The position numbers and the translations under genes are program-made. Shown here piece after piece: positions 1 through 5,242 of a stretch of 5,242 nucleotides of DNA (the first letter of the stretch is position 1; the number at the start of each line of letters is the position of its first letter). The notes beneath the pieces are model-generated. The model worked only from the letters and a program-made list of their open reading frames with translations. It did not search any database and was not told the DNA's origin. Source of the DNA: Spirochaetota bacterium (GTDB taxonomy: Bacteria > Spirochaetota > Spirochaetia > Treponematales > Treponemataceae); assembly GCA_022704725.1 (NCBI GenBank), contig JAKJFV010000137.1:1-5242 (forward strand). The letters run 5' to 3'.

Positions 1-903
1 TAACAGCAATGCTGTAAAACCCGAAACACGGGAGAAAGTTATTCAGTTTCTTGAAGAAAACAAAAATAACTATAAGTATTATGCTCCCGCTCCTCATAAA
101 ACGTTAGCACTCATACTCCCCGATATTCACAATCCATTTTACGGCGAAATTATCCGCGGAGTTACCCGCAATGCCCACCTTGCATCCTACGATGTTCTTT
201 TATTTGATACGCAGGATAATTCCTCAGACGAAATTGCTTATTTAGATAAAGCAATCACTCAAAAGGTCGACGGTATTATCCTCATGAGTTCAAGCCGCGG
301 CGACCGCGATGAAGGTCTAAAAGATCTTCTTCTAAGTGCTAAAACACCCATAGTCCTCATCGACAAGGAAATGATACAGCAGGTATGGTTCTTTTAACAG
401 AAACACTCGCTGTAAGCGGTCATAAAAAAATTGTACTCATAGCAGGGGAAGAAGATTCAAGCGTCACAAAAAAACGTGTAACAGCTTTTAAAAATGCTCT
501 TCGGGAATTCGATCTTCCCTTTTCCCCGGAACAGATTATCTTTGCCAGCTACACCGACACCGATATTGCCGTTCCAATCCTTTCATCCGTCCTGACAAGC
601 CCCGATCGTCCGACTGCGATCATTACCTGTAACGGCCTTCTTACTATGACCGCAATAAAATGCATACATCAGCAAAAACTAAAAATCGGGAAAGATATTT
701 CCCTTGTTTCTTTCGACGAAGTCCAAACACTGCGCCTGCTGGGTATAGATATAACATCTGCAAGCGTAGACTTGACCGAAATGGGAAGAACAGGATTTGA
801 ACTTCTCATTAAAAAAATAGAAGACTCATCTTCATCCCGTCAAAAACTCATTATGGTTCCTTCAGTAATTAAGAGAGGGTCAGAATCCCTCTCTTTAATG
901 TAA
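1..903 (+). pseudogene. LacI/GalR-family transcriptional regulator, 5'-truncated by the window edge and disrupted by an out-of-frame internal deletion
   Basis: Reading from base 2, the first frame gives the end of a LacI-type DNA-binding domain (NSNAVKPETREKV, residues 1-13) and the start of the periplasmic-binding-like effector domain (LALILPDIHNPFYGEI, 35-50; VDGIILMSS, 89-97; PIVLIDKE, 116-123). This frame then runs into a stop at 395-397. From about 370 the homology continues in another frame: NDTAGM, SGHKKIVLIAG, RPTAIITCNGLL, DISLVSFDEV and TEMGRTGFELL, ending at 901-903. In LacI homologues about 10-12 residues lie between the ID and the DN..G motifs. They are absent here, so the lesion is a deletion of 3k+1 bases rather than a single-base slip. 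An ATG at 385 could start a C-terminal fragment of 172 residues, but this would have no DNA-binding domain. The linker (KNNYKYYAPAPHKT) is short and lacks the usual AARSL-type hinge helix. The ligand is unknown; the neighbouring lplD suggests a sugar acid, as inference only. A sequencing or assembly error cannot be excluded. Confidence 0.85.
871..895. terminator. Hairpin shared by the convergent regulator and lplD genes
   Basis: A perfect 9-bp inverted repeat (AAGAGAGGG at 871-879, CCCTCTCTT at 887-895) has a 7-base loop. It lies inside the last codons of the regulator (encoding RGSESLSL) and just downstream of the lplD stop codon at 904-906. T-rich but imperfect tails follow on both strands (TTAATGTAATTACTTAT on +, CTTAATTACT on -). 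It therefore probably acts in both directions, as compact convergent pairs often do. Neither tail is a strong U-tract, so efficiency is uncertain. Confidence 0.6.
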
Positions 904-2286
904 TTACTTATAACCGAATTTTTTTGGTACTGTTTTTTCGACCATTTCATCAAATAAAGCTCTTGCCTCGTTAATACTAAGCTTGTGAATTTGAGGATCA
1001 TTTAGGAAAACCAAAAAGGCTTTTTCTAAATTCCTTTCGAATGCGGCTTCAACAATTCCTTCCTGTATTCCGACATGAACCATAGTCAGCGAATGTAAAG
1101 ACTGCGGGAATGCCTTTGCCGCAACAGGATTTACAGTGTCGCGCGAAAAAACAGCATTGGTCTCAACGACAGCATCCAGAGGGAACCCCGGCATTTGACC
1201 GCGGTTAGGAAGATTAACATTAGTTACAATATCGCCCAGCCCGAGAAGAGACTTCATAAGGACTATGCCCTCCTCTCCAGAGTCTGATATTTCCATCTTC
1301 TCTTTGCCTTCTTTATAGGCAAGACTTTTTTTCTTCAAATCCTCGCGCATATTTATTCTAAAATTAACCGGTGTGAGTGTGAACTTCCACTCCTTTACCT
1401 GTTCTGGACTCGAAAGGTACCAGGAAGGAGGACAGAACTCTGCCAGATGCCGGTCTCCCGCGGCTGCAATGAGTCCGTACCTCTTATAAAGATCCATTTT
1501 TACACGGTCCATAGAGGAAAAAAAGTTATTCAACCAGTTGCTGTCGCCGCCCTCATCGTAGCCGTCCTGATAATATTTTTGTACAAAAGCATCCCATACC
1601 GGAAACAAGTCGACGTCGCGCCATGATGCTTTATCGATCCAGGTAAAGTGATTAATGCCGGCAACATTAGTTTTAATATCTTCCCGCTTAATGCTTCCCT
1701 TTGGAGCAAGTCCTGCATCTTCCGCTGCATGTGCCAGGAGTTTTTGAGTCCCGAATACCTCATGGCAGCATCCGAAAGCCTTAATGCCGGGAAACTGTTT
1801 ATAGAGAGTACGCGTGCAGATTGTCATCGGATTAGTATAATTAAAGACCCAGGCATTCGGAGCATATTTTTCCACTGCGCTTGCTATTTCCTGATACATA
1901 GGAATAGTTCTTAACGCACGAATCATTCCTCCGGGTCCTGCAGTGTCCCCCACAGACTGATATATGTTGTGCCGTTCTGGAAGGTGAACATCAACGGCCA
2001 TCTCGGTAAAATCGAGAGGCAGAATTGAAAGAAAAATAAAATTGCAGCCGTTTAATGCTTCTTTTAAATCGCTTACAGCCTTAAATTTCCATTGCCCCGG
2101 ATTATGTTGAGCCATAAGATCGTTGCCTATTTTTTCATTTGCCTCTGCAGCCTCAACATCAATATCGTAGAGTTTAATGGTACCAGAAAGGTCTTTTTCA
2201 GCTGCAAGATCCTTCATGAGAACCCACGCCCAGTTCCGTGAACCCCCTCCTATATAACAAATATTCAAGTTTTTGGTTTTATTCAT
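904..2286 (-). CDS. lplD: Alpha-galacturonidase (GH4 family, LplD-like)
   Basis: This 460-residue cytoplasmic glycosidase is expected to release galacturonic acid from alpha-linked galacturonides (EC 3.2.1.67) in pectin breakdown. It would use the GH4 oxidation-elimination mechanism, which needs NAD+ and a divalent metal. Visible features are the N-terminal Rossmann motif YIGGGSRNWA (11-20), an acidic end to the next strand (KLYDID, 38-43), VHLPER (100-105), SVGDTAGPGGMIRALR (111-126), FNYTNPM (148-154), the metal-site Cys in GCCHEVFG (C174), the metal-site His in INHFTW (H213), AAGDRHLAEF (275-284) and NVNLPNRGQ (357-365). As I recall it, Bacillus subtilis LplD has nearly the same motifs in the same order (VHLPER, QSVGDT, GCCHEVFGTQKLL, GINHFTWI, AAGDRHLAEF), and the length is normal for the family. 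Other GH4 members (alpha-galactosidase, 6-phospho-glucosidase, glucuronidase) fit these motifs less well. The ATG start is supported by an AGGAGA Shine-Dalgarno 5 bases upstream. The gene is convergent with the broken regulator, with no base between the two stop codons. No transporter or uronate catabolic gene is present in the window. Confidence 0.93.
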   Translation of the reverse strand: MNKTKNLNICYIGGGSRNWAWVLMKDLAAEKDLSGTIKLYDIDVEAAEANEKIGNDLMAQHNPGQWKFKAVSDLKEALNGCNFIFLSILPLDFTEMAVDVHLPERHNIYQSVGDTAGPGGMIRALRTIPMYQEIASAVEKYAPNAWVFNYTNPMTICTRTLYKQFPGIKAFGCCHEVFGTQKLLAHAAEDAGLAPKGSIKREDIKTNVAGINHFTWIDKASWRDVDLFPVWDAFVQKYYQDGYDEGGDSNWLNNFFSSMDRVKMDLYKRYGLIAAAGDRHLAEFCPPSWYLSSPEQVKEWKFTLTPVNFRINMREDLKKKSLAYKEGKEKMEISDSGEEGIVLMKSLLGLGDIVTNVNLPNRGQMPGFPLDAVVETNAVFSRDTVNPVAAKAFPQSLHSLTMVHVGIQEGIVEAAFERNLEKAFLVFLNDPQIHKLSINEARALFDEMVEKTVPKKFGYK

Positions 2287-2291
2287 TCTTG

Positions 2292-2297
2292 TCTCCT
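2292..2297 (-). promoter_or_regulatory. Shine-Dalgarno of lplD
   Basis: The - strand reads AGGAGA, followed by 5 bases (CAAGA) and the ATG at 2286-2284. It is the only textbook ribosome binding site in the window and fixes the lplD start. Confidence 0.85.
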
Positions 2298-2310
2298 ATG
2301 CTTCCGTTCT

Positions 2311-2339
2311 ATTGTAATTTTACGGTATACTAGTGTTCA
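2311..2339 (-). promoter_or_regulatory. Candidate sigma-70-type promoter of lplD
   Basis: On the - strand, TGAACA (2339-2334; 4/6 match to TTGACA) is separated by 17 bases from TACAAT (2316-2311; 5/6 match to TATAAT). Transcription would start near 2304, giving a leader of about 18 bases that contains the Shine-Dalgarno. The spacer includes a GTATAC palindrome (2325-2330). This is too short to call an operator for the neighbouring LacI-type regulator. Confidence 0.5.
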
Positions 2340-2425
2340 TCACACATAAACGTAAAAGAGCCGCAGAAATTACTGCTGCAGTGCCAGTTCCCTGTGCCAT
2401 AATACGATATCACTTGAGAATAATA

Positions 2426-2474
2426 AAGTCAAATAATTTATGTAATTTAATTACATTTATAAGATTTTTGACTT
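2426..2474. repeat. Nested AT-rich inverted repeat in the lplD/DUF1295 intergenic region
   Basis: Outer arms AAGTCAAA (2426-2433) and TTTGACTT (2467-2474) are perfect 8-bp complements. Almost at the same centre lies a second dyad, ATGTAAT (2440-2446) and ATTACAT (2450-2456), with a 3-base spacer. It sits about 90 bp upstream of the lplD -35 box and beyond the DUF1295 terminator. It could be an operator, a secondary terminator hairpin or chance in AT-rich DNA; the sequence does not decide. The rest of the 279-bp gap (2287-2565) holds only the lplD promoter and the terminator listed separately. Confidence 0.4.
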
Positions 2475-2487
2475 ATATTTTACATAC

Positions 2488-2533
2488 AAAAAAGCCTGCA
2501 TTCTTAAGATTTTACCAAAAGGAGCAGGCTTTT
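2488..2533 (-). terminator. Intrinsic terminator of the DUF1295 gene
   Basis: On the - strand a 10-bp perfect stem (AAAAGCCTGC at 2533-2524, GCAGGCTTTT at 2499-2490) with a 24-base loop ends in a run of six T (2493-2488). It begins 32 bases after the DUF1295 stop codon. The + strand also reads GCAGGCTTTT, with a shorter T tail. The placement and the U-tract make it a credible Rho-independent terminator despite the large loop. Confidence 0.75.
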
Positions 2534-2565
2534 ACAGAACCAAGTATGAAATTTAAATGCTGTTT

Positions 2566-3435
2566 CTATTTAAGAGAATCAAAAAAGATTTTTCTATTTT
2601 TAGCTCTAAAAGGCCAGTCAATAAAGGGTATCCAGGGGGGAGTTGCCTTCTTCCAGTCCTTAAACCTGCTGTATTTTGAGGTTGTAATTATTTCCGCCAT
2701 AACGGTGCTGCCCATAAAAAGAATTATAAGCACAGGAGCAGCAAGAAAAAACACATTAAATGATCCGAGCGTAAAAAAGGCAAAAAGCATTACAACAACC
2801 CATTGAGTCATCTCGCACACATAATTGGGGTGTCTGGAAAAACGCCATAATCCGAATGTATTAAATCCTAACGACAGGCGCTTGTAATCAGGATCCGATG
2901 CATCTTTTTTACGTGCATGATATGCAAACTGCTGGTTATCTGCAATTGTTTCAAGGATAAGAAGCACAAGATGAACCAGAGCTAATACAATATGTATGCC
3001 TTGTATTGAACAGCCTTCTGCGGCAGCAAGACCGGTAAGGTACACAGGATAGGTGAAAAGAAAAACAAGACCAAGCTGAAATCCTGTTATAAAAAAGAGA
3101 TTAAACAGCTCAAAAAGAAACCTGTTTGGAATCTTTTCCCGAAGAATCGGCCAGCGGTAGTCTTCTTCATAGAAACCTTTTTTCCAGCTGAAGGCAAAGC
3201 CTCCGCGCCGCGAAAAATTCCAGGTAAGTCTGACGCCCCACATAACTACGGGAATAGCTGTCAGCCAGAACAAGGGATACTTCCCGAAGTCAAACGCCCA
3301 AATCAATACATACACCGGAGGCAGTACTGACCAAAGACGATCGACTTGAGAGTAATTACGGGTGATGAGTCCTGCCGTAAAGGCATACACAGCACAAACA
3401 CTTAAAAGCAGCAGGGTAATTTGTAATGTTGTCAT
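2566..3435 (-). CDS. DUF1295-family polytopic membrane protein (steroid 5-alpha-reductase/ICMT-like fold)
   Basis: This 289-residue inner-membrane protein has about six or seven hydrophobic segments (roughly 5-25, 38-70, 108-135, 146-163, 210-222, 226-249). Family signatures seen are SQVDRLWSVLPPVY (29-42), WGVRLTWN (66-73), EDYRW (91-95), ETIADNQQF (162-170) and GLWRFSRHPNYVCE (195-208). The last is the RHPNY..E motif shared by DUF1295 proteins, NADPH-dependent steroid/enoyl reductases and isoprenylcysteine methyltransferases, where it belongs to the cofactor-binding region. The basic and aromatic C-terminal segment KYSRFKDWKKATPPWIP (254-270) is also typical. The family fold is clear, but its substrate is unknown; reduction of a lipid double bond is only a suggestion from the fold. 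The length is normal and the signature motifs are present. The gene follows the MATE gene after 49 bases in the same direction and is closed by a terminator at 2533-2488. No well-spaced Shine-Dalgarno precedes the ATG: AAGGG is only 1 base away and another AAGG about 13 bases away. Confidence 0.88.
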   Translation of the reverse strand: MTTLQITLLLLSVCAVYAFTAGLITRNYSQVDRLWSVLPPVYVLIWAFDFGKYPLFWLTAIPVVMWGVRLTWNFSRRGGFAFSWKKGFYEEDYRWPILREKIPNRFLFELFNLFFITGFQLGLVFLFTYPVYLTGLAAAEGCSIQGIHIVLALVHLVLLILETIADNQQFAYHARKKDASDPDYKRLSLGFNTFGLWRFSRHPNYVCEMTQWVVVMLFAFFTLGSFNVFFLAAPVLIILFMGSTVMAEIITTSKYSRFKDWKKATPPWIPFIDWPFRAKNRKIFFDSLK

Positions 3436-3442
3436 ACCCTTA

Positions 3443-3472
3443 TTTATACCTTAAAAGATGCTATAAAGGCAA
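3443..3472 (-). promoter_or_regulatory. Possible promoter just upstream of the DUF1295 gene
   Basis: On the - strand, TTGCCT (3472-3467; 4/6 match) is separated by 18 bases from TATAAA (3448-3443; 5/6 match). Only 7 bases (TAAGGGT) separate the -10-like box from the ATG. If used, transcription would begin at or next to the start codon, giving a leaderless message. In AT-rich DNA such matches can be chance, and read-through from the MATE gene is an alternative. Confidence 0.3.
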
Positions 3473-3484
3473 TAATACATTTTT

Positions 3485-4876
3485 TTACTTCTGCGCCGGT
3501 ACTTCATCTTTCTTCAAAACACTTATATGCAGTGTACCCTTTTCCAAACTCGAGAAAAACCTCTTCTCAATAATGAGATACATAATAACAGTAATTACAG
3601 ATGAAACAAAAATTGCAACCATGGTTGAACTCAGATTTTTTCCTATTACGTAGGCGCCGAGTATACAAGCAGGAACATTGAGACCGTAAATTCTAATAAT
3701 CGTAAAAATGAGACTTCTATTTGCAAAACCAGCTACCGACATAATAGTATTTGCCATAAACACAGGAATAGCTAAATACGAGGCAAGCGCCATCCAAAGA
3801 ACAATTTGAGAGGCTAAAAGCAAAACCTGAGGGTCGCTCTGGAAAACGCCGAAAAGCCTCGAACTTGAAATAACAAACACAAAAAATAGAACACCGCAGA
3901 CACCGAAACAAAGAAGACTTGAAACACGGGACGAATCCTTCATCCTTTTAAAATCTCCAGCTCCGGCAGCCTGACCCGCAATAGAAGAAAGAGCGCTCGA
4001 AACTGCCCAAATGGGAATTAAGGCCAGCTGTTCAAGACGTGAATATAGGGTAAAAGCCGTAATGATCATTGGATTAATGCTTACCATAATCCGGTTATAG
4101 AATATAAAGCTAATTGAAGCTAAAAAGTTCATAATGCTTTGAGGAAGTCCCACCCGGATTATTTCTCCCATAACAGGGAATGAAATATTTGAGGCTTTCC
4201 AGTGTATTTTTACTGTAGATTTTCTTGTTAAAAAGACAACGAGAAGATAAACAGATGATGATGCATTACCGATTGCTGTTGCTAAACCGGCACCCCCAAG
4301 TCCCATCTTTGCCCCGAAAATTAACACTGGATCTAAAATAATATTTACAATAGTACCTATCATCATGGACACCATCATGTGCTTTGTTCTTCCCTCTCCC
4401 TGGAGAATTCCGGTAAAAACGGCATTGAACATCATAAAAGGGACTGTCGGGAGGACCCACCAAAGATACTGTTTACCATATGCAAGCAGCTCATTTGATC
4501 CGCCGAATAAACGAAGAAGTGGATCCCCTAGAGGATACATCACAGCTAAACATATAACACTGGCAGTAATTGACAGGAATATACCGCTTTCTGCAGTTTT
4601 ATCGAGCTCCTGAGTTTTACCGGCTCCAATAGCACGGGCAACCAGAGAAGAAACACCTCCGGTAATACCAAAGCTTGTTGCCATGAAAATAAAGTAAATA
4701 GGGAAAACAAGCCCTGTTGCTCCTACAAGCCAGGGATCAGAGGTATCTATTCGGGCAATAAAAAAAGTATCCACTAGGTTATATAAAAGTCCGAAAACCT
4801 GACCTGCCAGTACCGGCAGCGATAACTTTACTAAAAGCGGCGCAAGGGCGCCTGTTCGTATATCAATGTTTTTCAT
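3485..4876 (-). CDS. MATE-family efflux transporter
   Basis: This 463-residue inner-membrane antiporter belongs to the multidrug and toxic compound extrusion family, which exports cationic or amphiphilic compounds using Na+ or H+ gradients. About twelve hydrophobic segments form two related halves. Visible motifs, numbered from the chosen ATG, are LSLPVLAGQ (18-26) and LYNLVDTFFIAR (31-42) in the first helices, ARAIGAGK (80-87), NIILDPVLIFG (178-188), GAGLATAIG (195-203), the second-half counterpart RVGLPQSIMN (241-250) and AGQAAGAGD (300-308), the equivalent of the first-half A.A.G.G loop. The ends are cytosolic-looking and charged (MKNIDIRTG, KKDEVPAQK). Length is normal. I chose the ATG at 4876 because MATE proteins usually begin shortly before such a short acidic stretch. 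An in-frame GTG at 4897 would add seven residues and lies upstream of the likely transcription start. Neither start has a Shine-Dalgarno. The substrate cannot be read from the sequence. The DUF1295 gene follows after 49 bases and may be cotranscribed. Confidence 0.93.
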   Translation of the reverse strand: MKNIDIRTGALAPLLVKLSLPVLAGQVFGLLYNLVDTFFIARIDTSDPWLVGATGLVFPIYFIFMATSFGITGGVSSLVARAIGAGKTQELDKTAESGIFLSITASVICLAVMYPLGDPLLRLFGGSNELLAYGKQYLWWVLPTVPFMMFNAVFTGILQGEGRTKHMMVSMMIGTIVNIILDPVLIFGAKMGLGGAGLATAIGNASSSVYLLVVFLTRKSTVKIHWKASNISFPVMGEIIRVGLPQSIMNFLASISFIFYNRIMVSINPMIITAFTLYSRLEQLALIPIWAVSSALSSIAGQAAGAGDFKRMKDSSRVSSLLCFGVCGVLFFVFVISSSRLFGVFQSDPQVLLLASQIVLWMALASYLAIPVFMANTIMSVAGFANRSLIFTIIRIYGLNVPACILGAYVIGKNLSSTMVAIFVSSVITVIMYLIIEKRFFSSLEKGTLHISVLKKDEVPAQK

Positions 4877-4885
4877 AGTGCGCAA

Positions 4886-4914
4886 ACTATACTGCACAGT
4901 AAAATACTATACAA
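4886..4914 (-). promoter_or_regulatory. Candidate promoter of the MATE gene
   Basis: On the - strand, TTGTAT (4914-4909; 3/6 match) lies 17 bases upstream of TATAGT (4891-4886; 5/6 match). The ATG at 4876 begins 9 bases after the -10-like box, so the leader would be only about 2-3 bases. A second TATAGT copy occurs 20 bases upstream (4911-4906). The -35 match is weak. Confidence 0.35.
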
Positions 4915-4966
4915 GTGGTTTTTTTAAAAATTATGTGAACAGATCGTAGATATAAAGCAAACAAAT

Positions 4967-5242
4967 TTAGACAAGTATATAGCAATTTTCATCATAGGAC
5001 GAAAAAGCTGAGTCATGAGTCAGGAAAATGAAATTCTCAGCTTTTGCCTGAGCTAAGAGAATCCGGTCAAAAGGGTCTTTGTGTACAAGAGAACCTTCTT
5101 TTTGCTGAATAGTTTCAAGACTGATAATATGCTTATCGCAAATTGATAATCTATAGTATCCTGCCTTTTCACAATAATGCATAAATTCCGTACCGGAAAT
5201 AGTCATAATTTCCGGATGAATGCTGTGATTAATTGACACTTC
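4967..5242 (-). CDS. PIN-domain protein (VapC-like toxin ribonuclease), 5' end beyond the window
   Basis: The 91 residues in the window are the C-terminal part of a PIN-domain protein of the VapC type. These are Mg2+-dependent ribonucleases that usually act as the toxin of a type II toxin-antitoxin pair. The best evidence is HKDPFDRILLAQA (residues 54-66 counted from the edge) followed by FIFLTHDSAFSSYD (71-84). These carry the acidic residues D56, D59 and D77 expected in the active site. At the edge, EVSINHSIHPE resembles the family's WEVAIK segment, whose Glu is also an active-site residue. The first strand with its LDTH-type Asp, some 40 residues, would lie beyond 5242. The frame is open to the edge, so a GTG at 5239 is not a likely real start. 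The antitoxin normally precedes VapC and would also be outside. MATE follows on the same strand after a 90-bp gap containing its candidate promoter and no clear terminator. Confidence 0.82.
   Translation of the reverse strand, partial: EVSINHSIHPEIMTISGTEFMHYCEKAGYYRLSICDKHIISLETIQQKEGSLVHKDPFDRILLAQAKAENFIFLTHDSAFSSYDENCYILV

Noticed and set aside
1530..1914. Open frames on both strands inside lplD.
   Set aside because: They overlap the conserved GH4 coding sequence in other frames and show no recognisable domain.
2372..2399. Small palindrome ACTGCTGCAGT and a GTGCCA direct repeat.
   Set aside because: They are too short and not placed relative to a promoter in a way that suggests a function.
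2320..2400. A 26-codon - strand ORF upstream of lplD (starts MAQGTGTAAV), a possible leader peptide.
   Set aside because: It has no Shine-Dalgarno, lies mostly upstream of the likely lplD transcription start and overlaps its -35 and -10 boxes.
2333..2806. A long + strand open frame running across the intergenic gap into the DUF1295 gene.
   Set aside because: It mostly antisenses the well-supported DUF1295 gene, crosses the terminator hairpin, is low-complexity basic/hydrophobic and has no ribosome binding site.
3441..3480. Imperfect dyad between MATE and DUF1295, considered as a terminator.
   Set aside because: The paired arms are only about 4-5 bp with mismatches, and no U-tract follows.
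3717..4613. Several 64-82 codon frames inside the MATE gene.
   Set aside because: They are shadows of the MATE coding sequence, with no family motif and no ribosome binding site.
4919..4930. T-run followed by an A-run in the gap between the PIN and MATE genes, considered as a terminator.
   Set aside because: There is no GC-containing stem, so it is a simple AT tract rather than an intrinsic terminator.

Overview
The window (about 5.2 kb, moderately AT-rich) holds one broken regulator gene on the + strand, followed by four genes on the - strand: an alpha-galacturonidase-type glycosidase, a DUF1295 membrane protein, a MATE transporter and the C-terminal part of a PIN-domain (VapC-like) protein. 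It looks like ordinary bacterial chromosome: tight spacing, intrinsic terminators and one clear Shine-Dalgarno. A Treponema-like spirochaete or a Firmicute would fit the gene content and base composition. Nothing here settles the lineage, and that guess rests on general impression only. I see no rRNA, tRNA, CRISPR array, insertion sequence or phage gene.

Left part (1-2340). A LacI/GalR-family regulator enters from the left edge with its helix-turn-helix start outside the window. Its effector domain is interrupted near position 370. The protein reads well in one frame up to IDKE and resumes in another frame at NDTAG, and about 10-12 residues expected between these points are missing. This looks like an out-of-frame internal deletion (length 3k+1, roughly 31-37 bp), not a one-base slip. 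Its stop codon directly abuts the stop codon of the convergent lplD gene, an NAD- and metal-dependent GH4 alpha-galacturonidase of pectin-oligosaccharide breakdown. A perfect 9-bp hairpin in the last codons of the regulator probably serves as a shared terminator. lplD has its own Shine-Dalgarno and a credible promoter.

Middle (2287-2565). This is a 279-bp intergenic stretch. It carries the lplD promoter, a nested AT-rich inverted repeat and a convincing intrinsic terminator that closes the DUF1295 transcript.

Right part (2566-5242). DUF1295 and MATE are two polytopic inner-membrane proteins in tandem, 49 bp apart. Both lack a well-placed Shine-Dalgarno, and both have promoter-like boxes so close to the ATG that transcripts could be leaderless or nearly so. 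The PIN-domain ribonuclease runs off the right edge; any cognate antitoxin would lie beyond it.

The regulator and lplD may once have formed a sugar-acid utilisation locus, but that is inference from adjacency. The right-hand genes show no metabolic link to it. I found no convincing sign of an undescribed multi-gene system. The points most worth a second look are the broken regulator and the possible leaderless starts.
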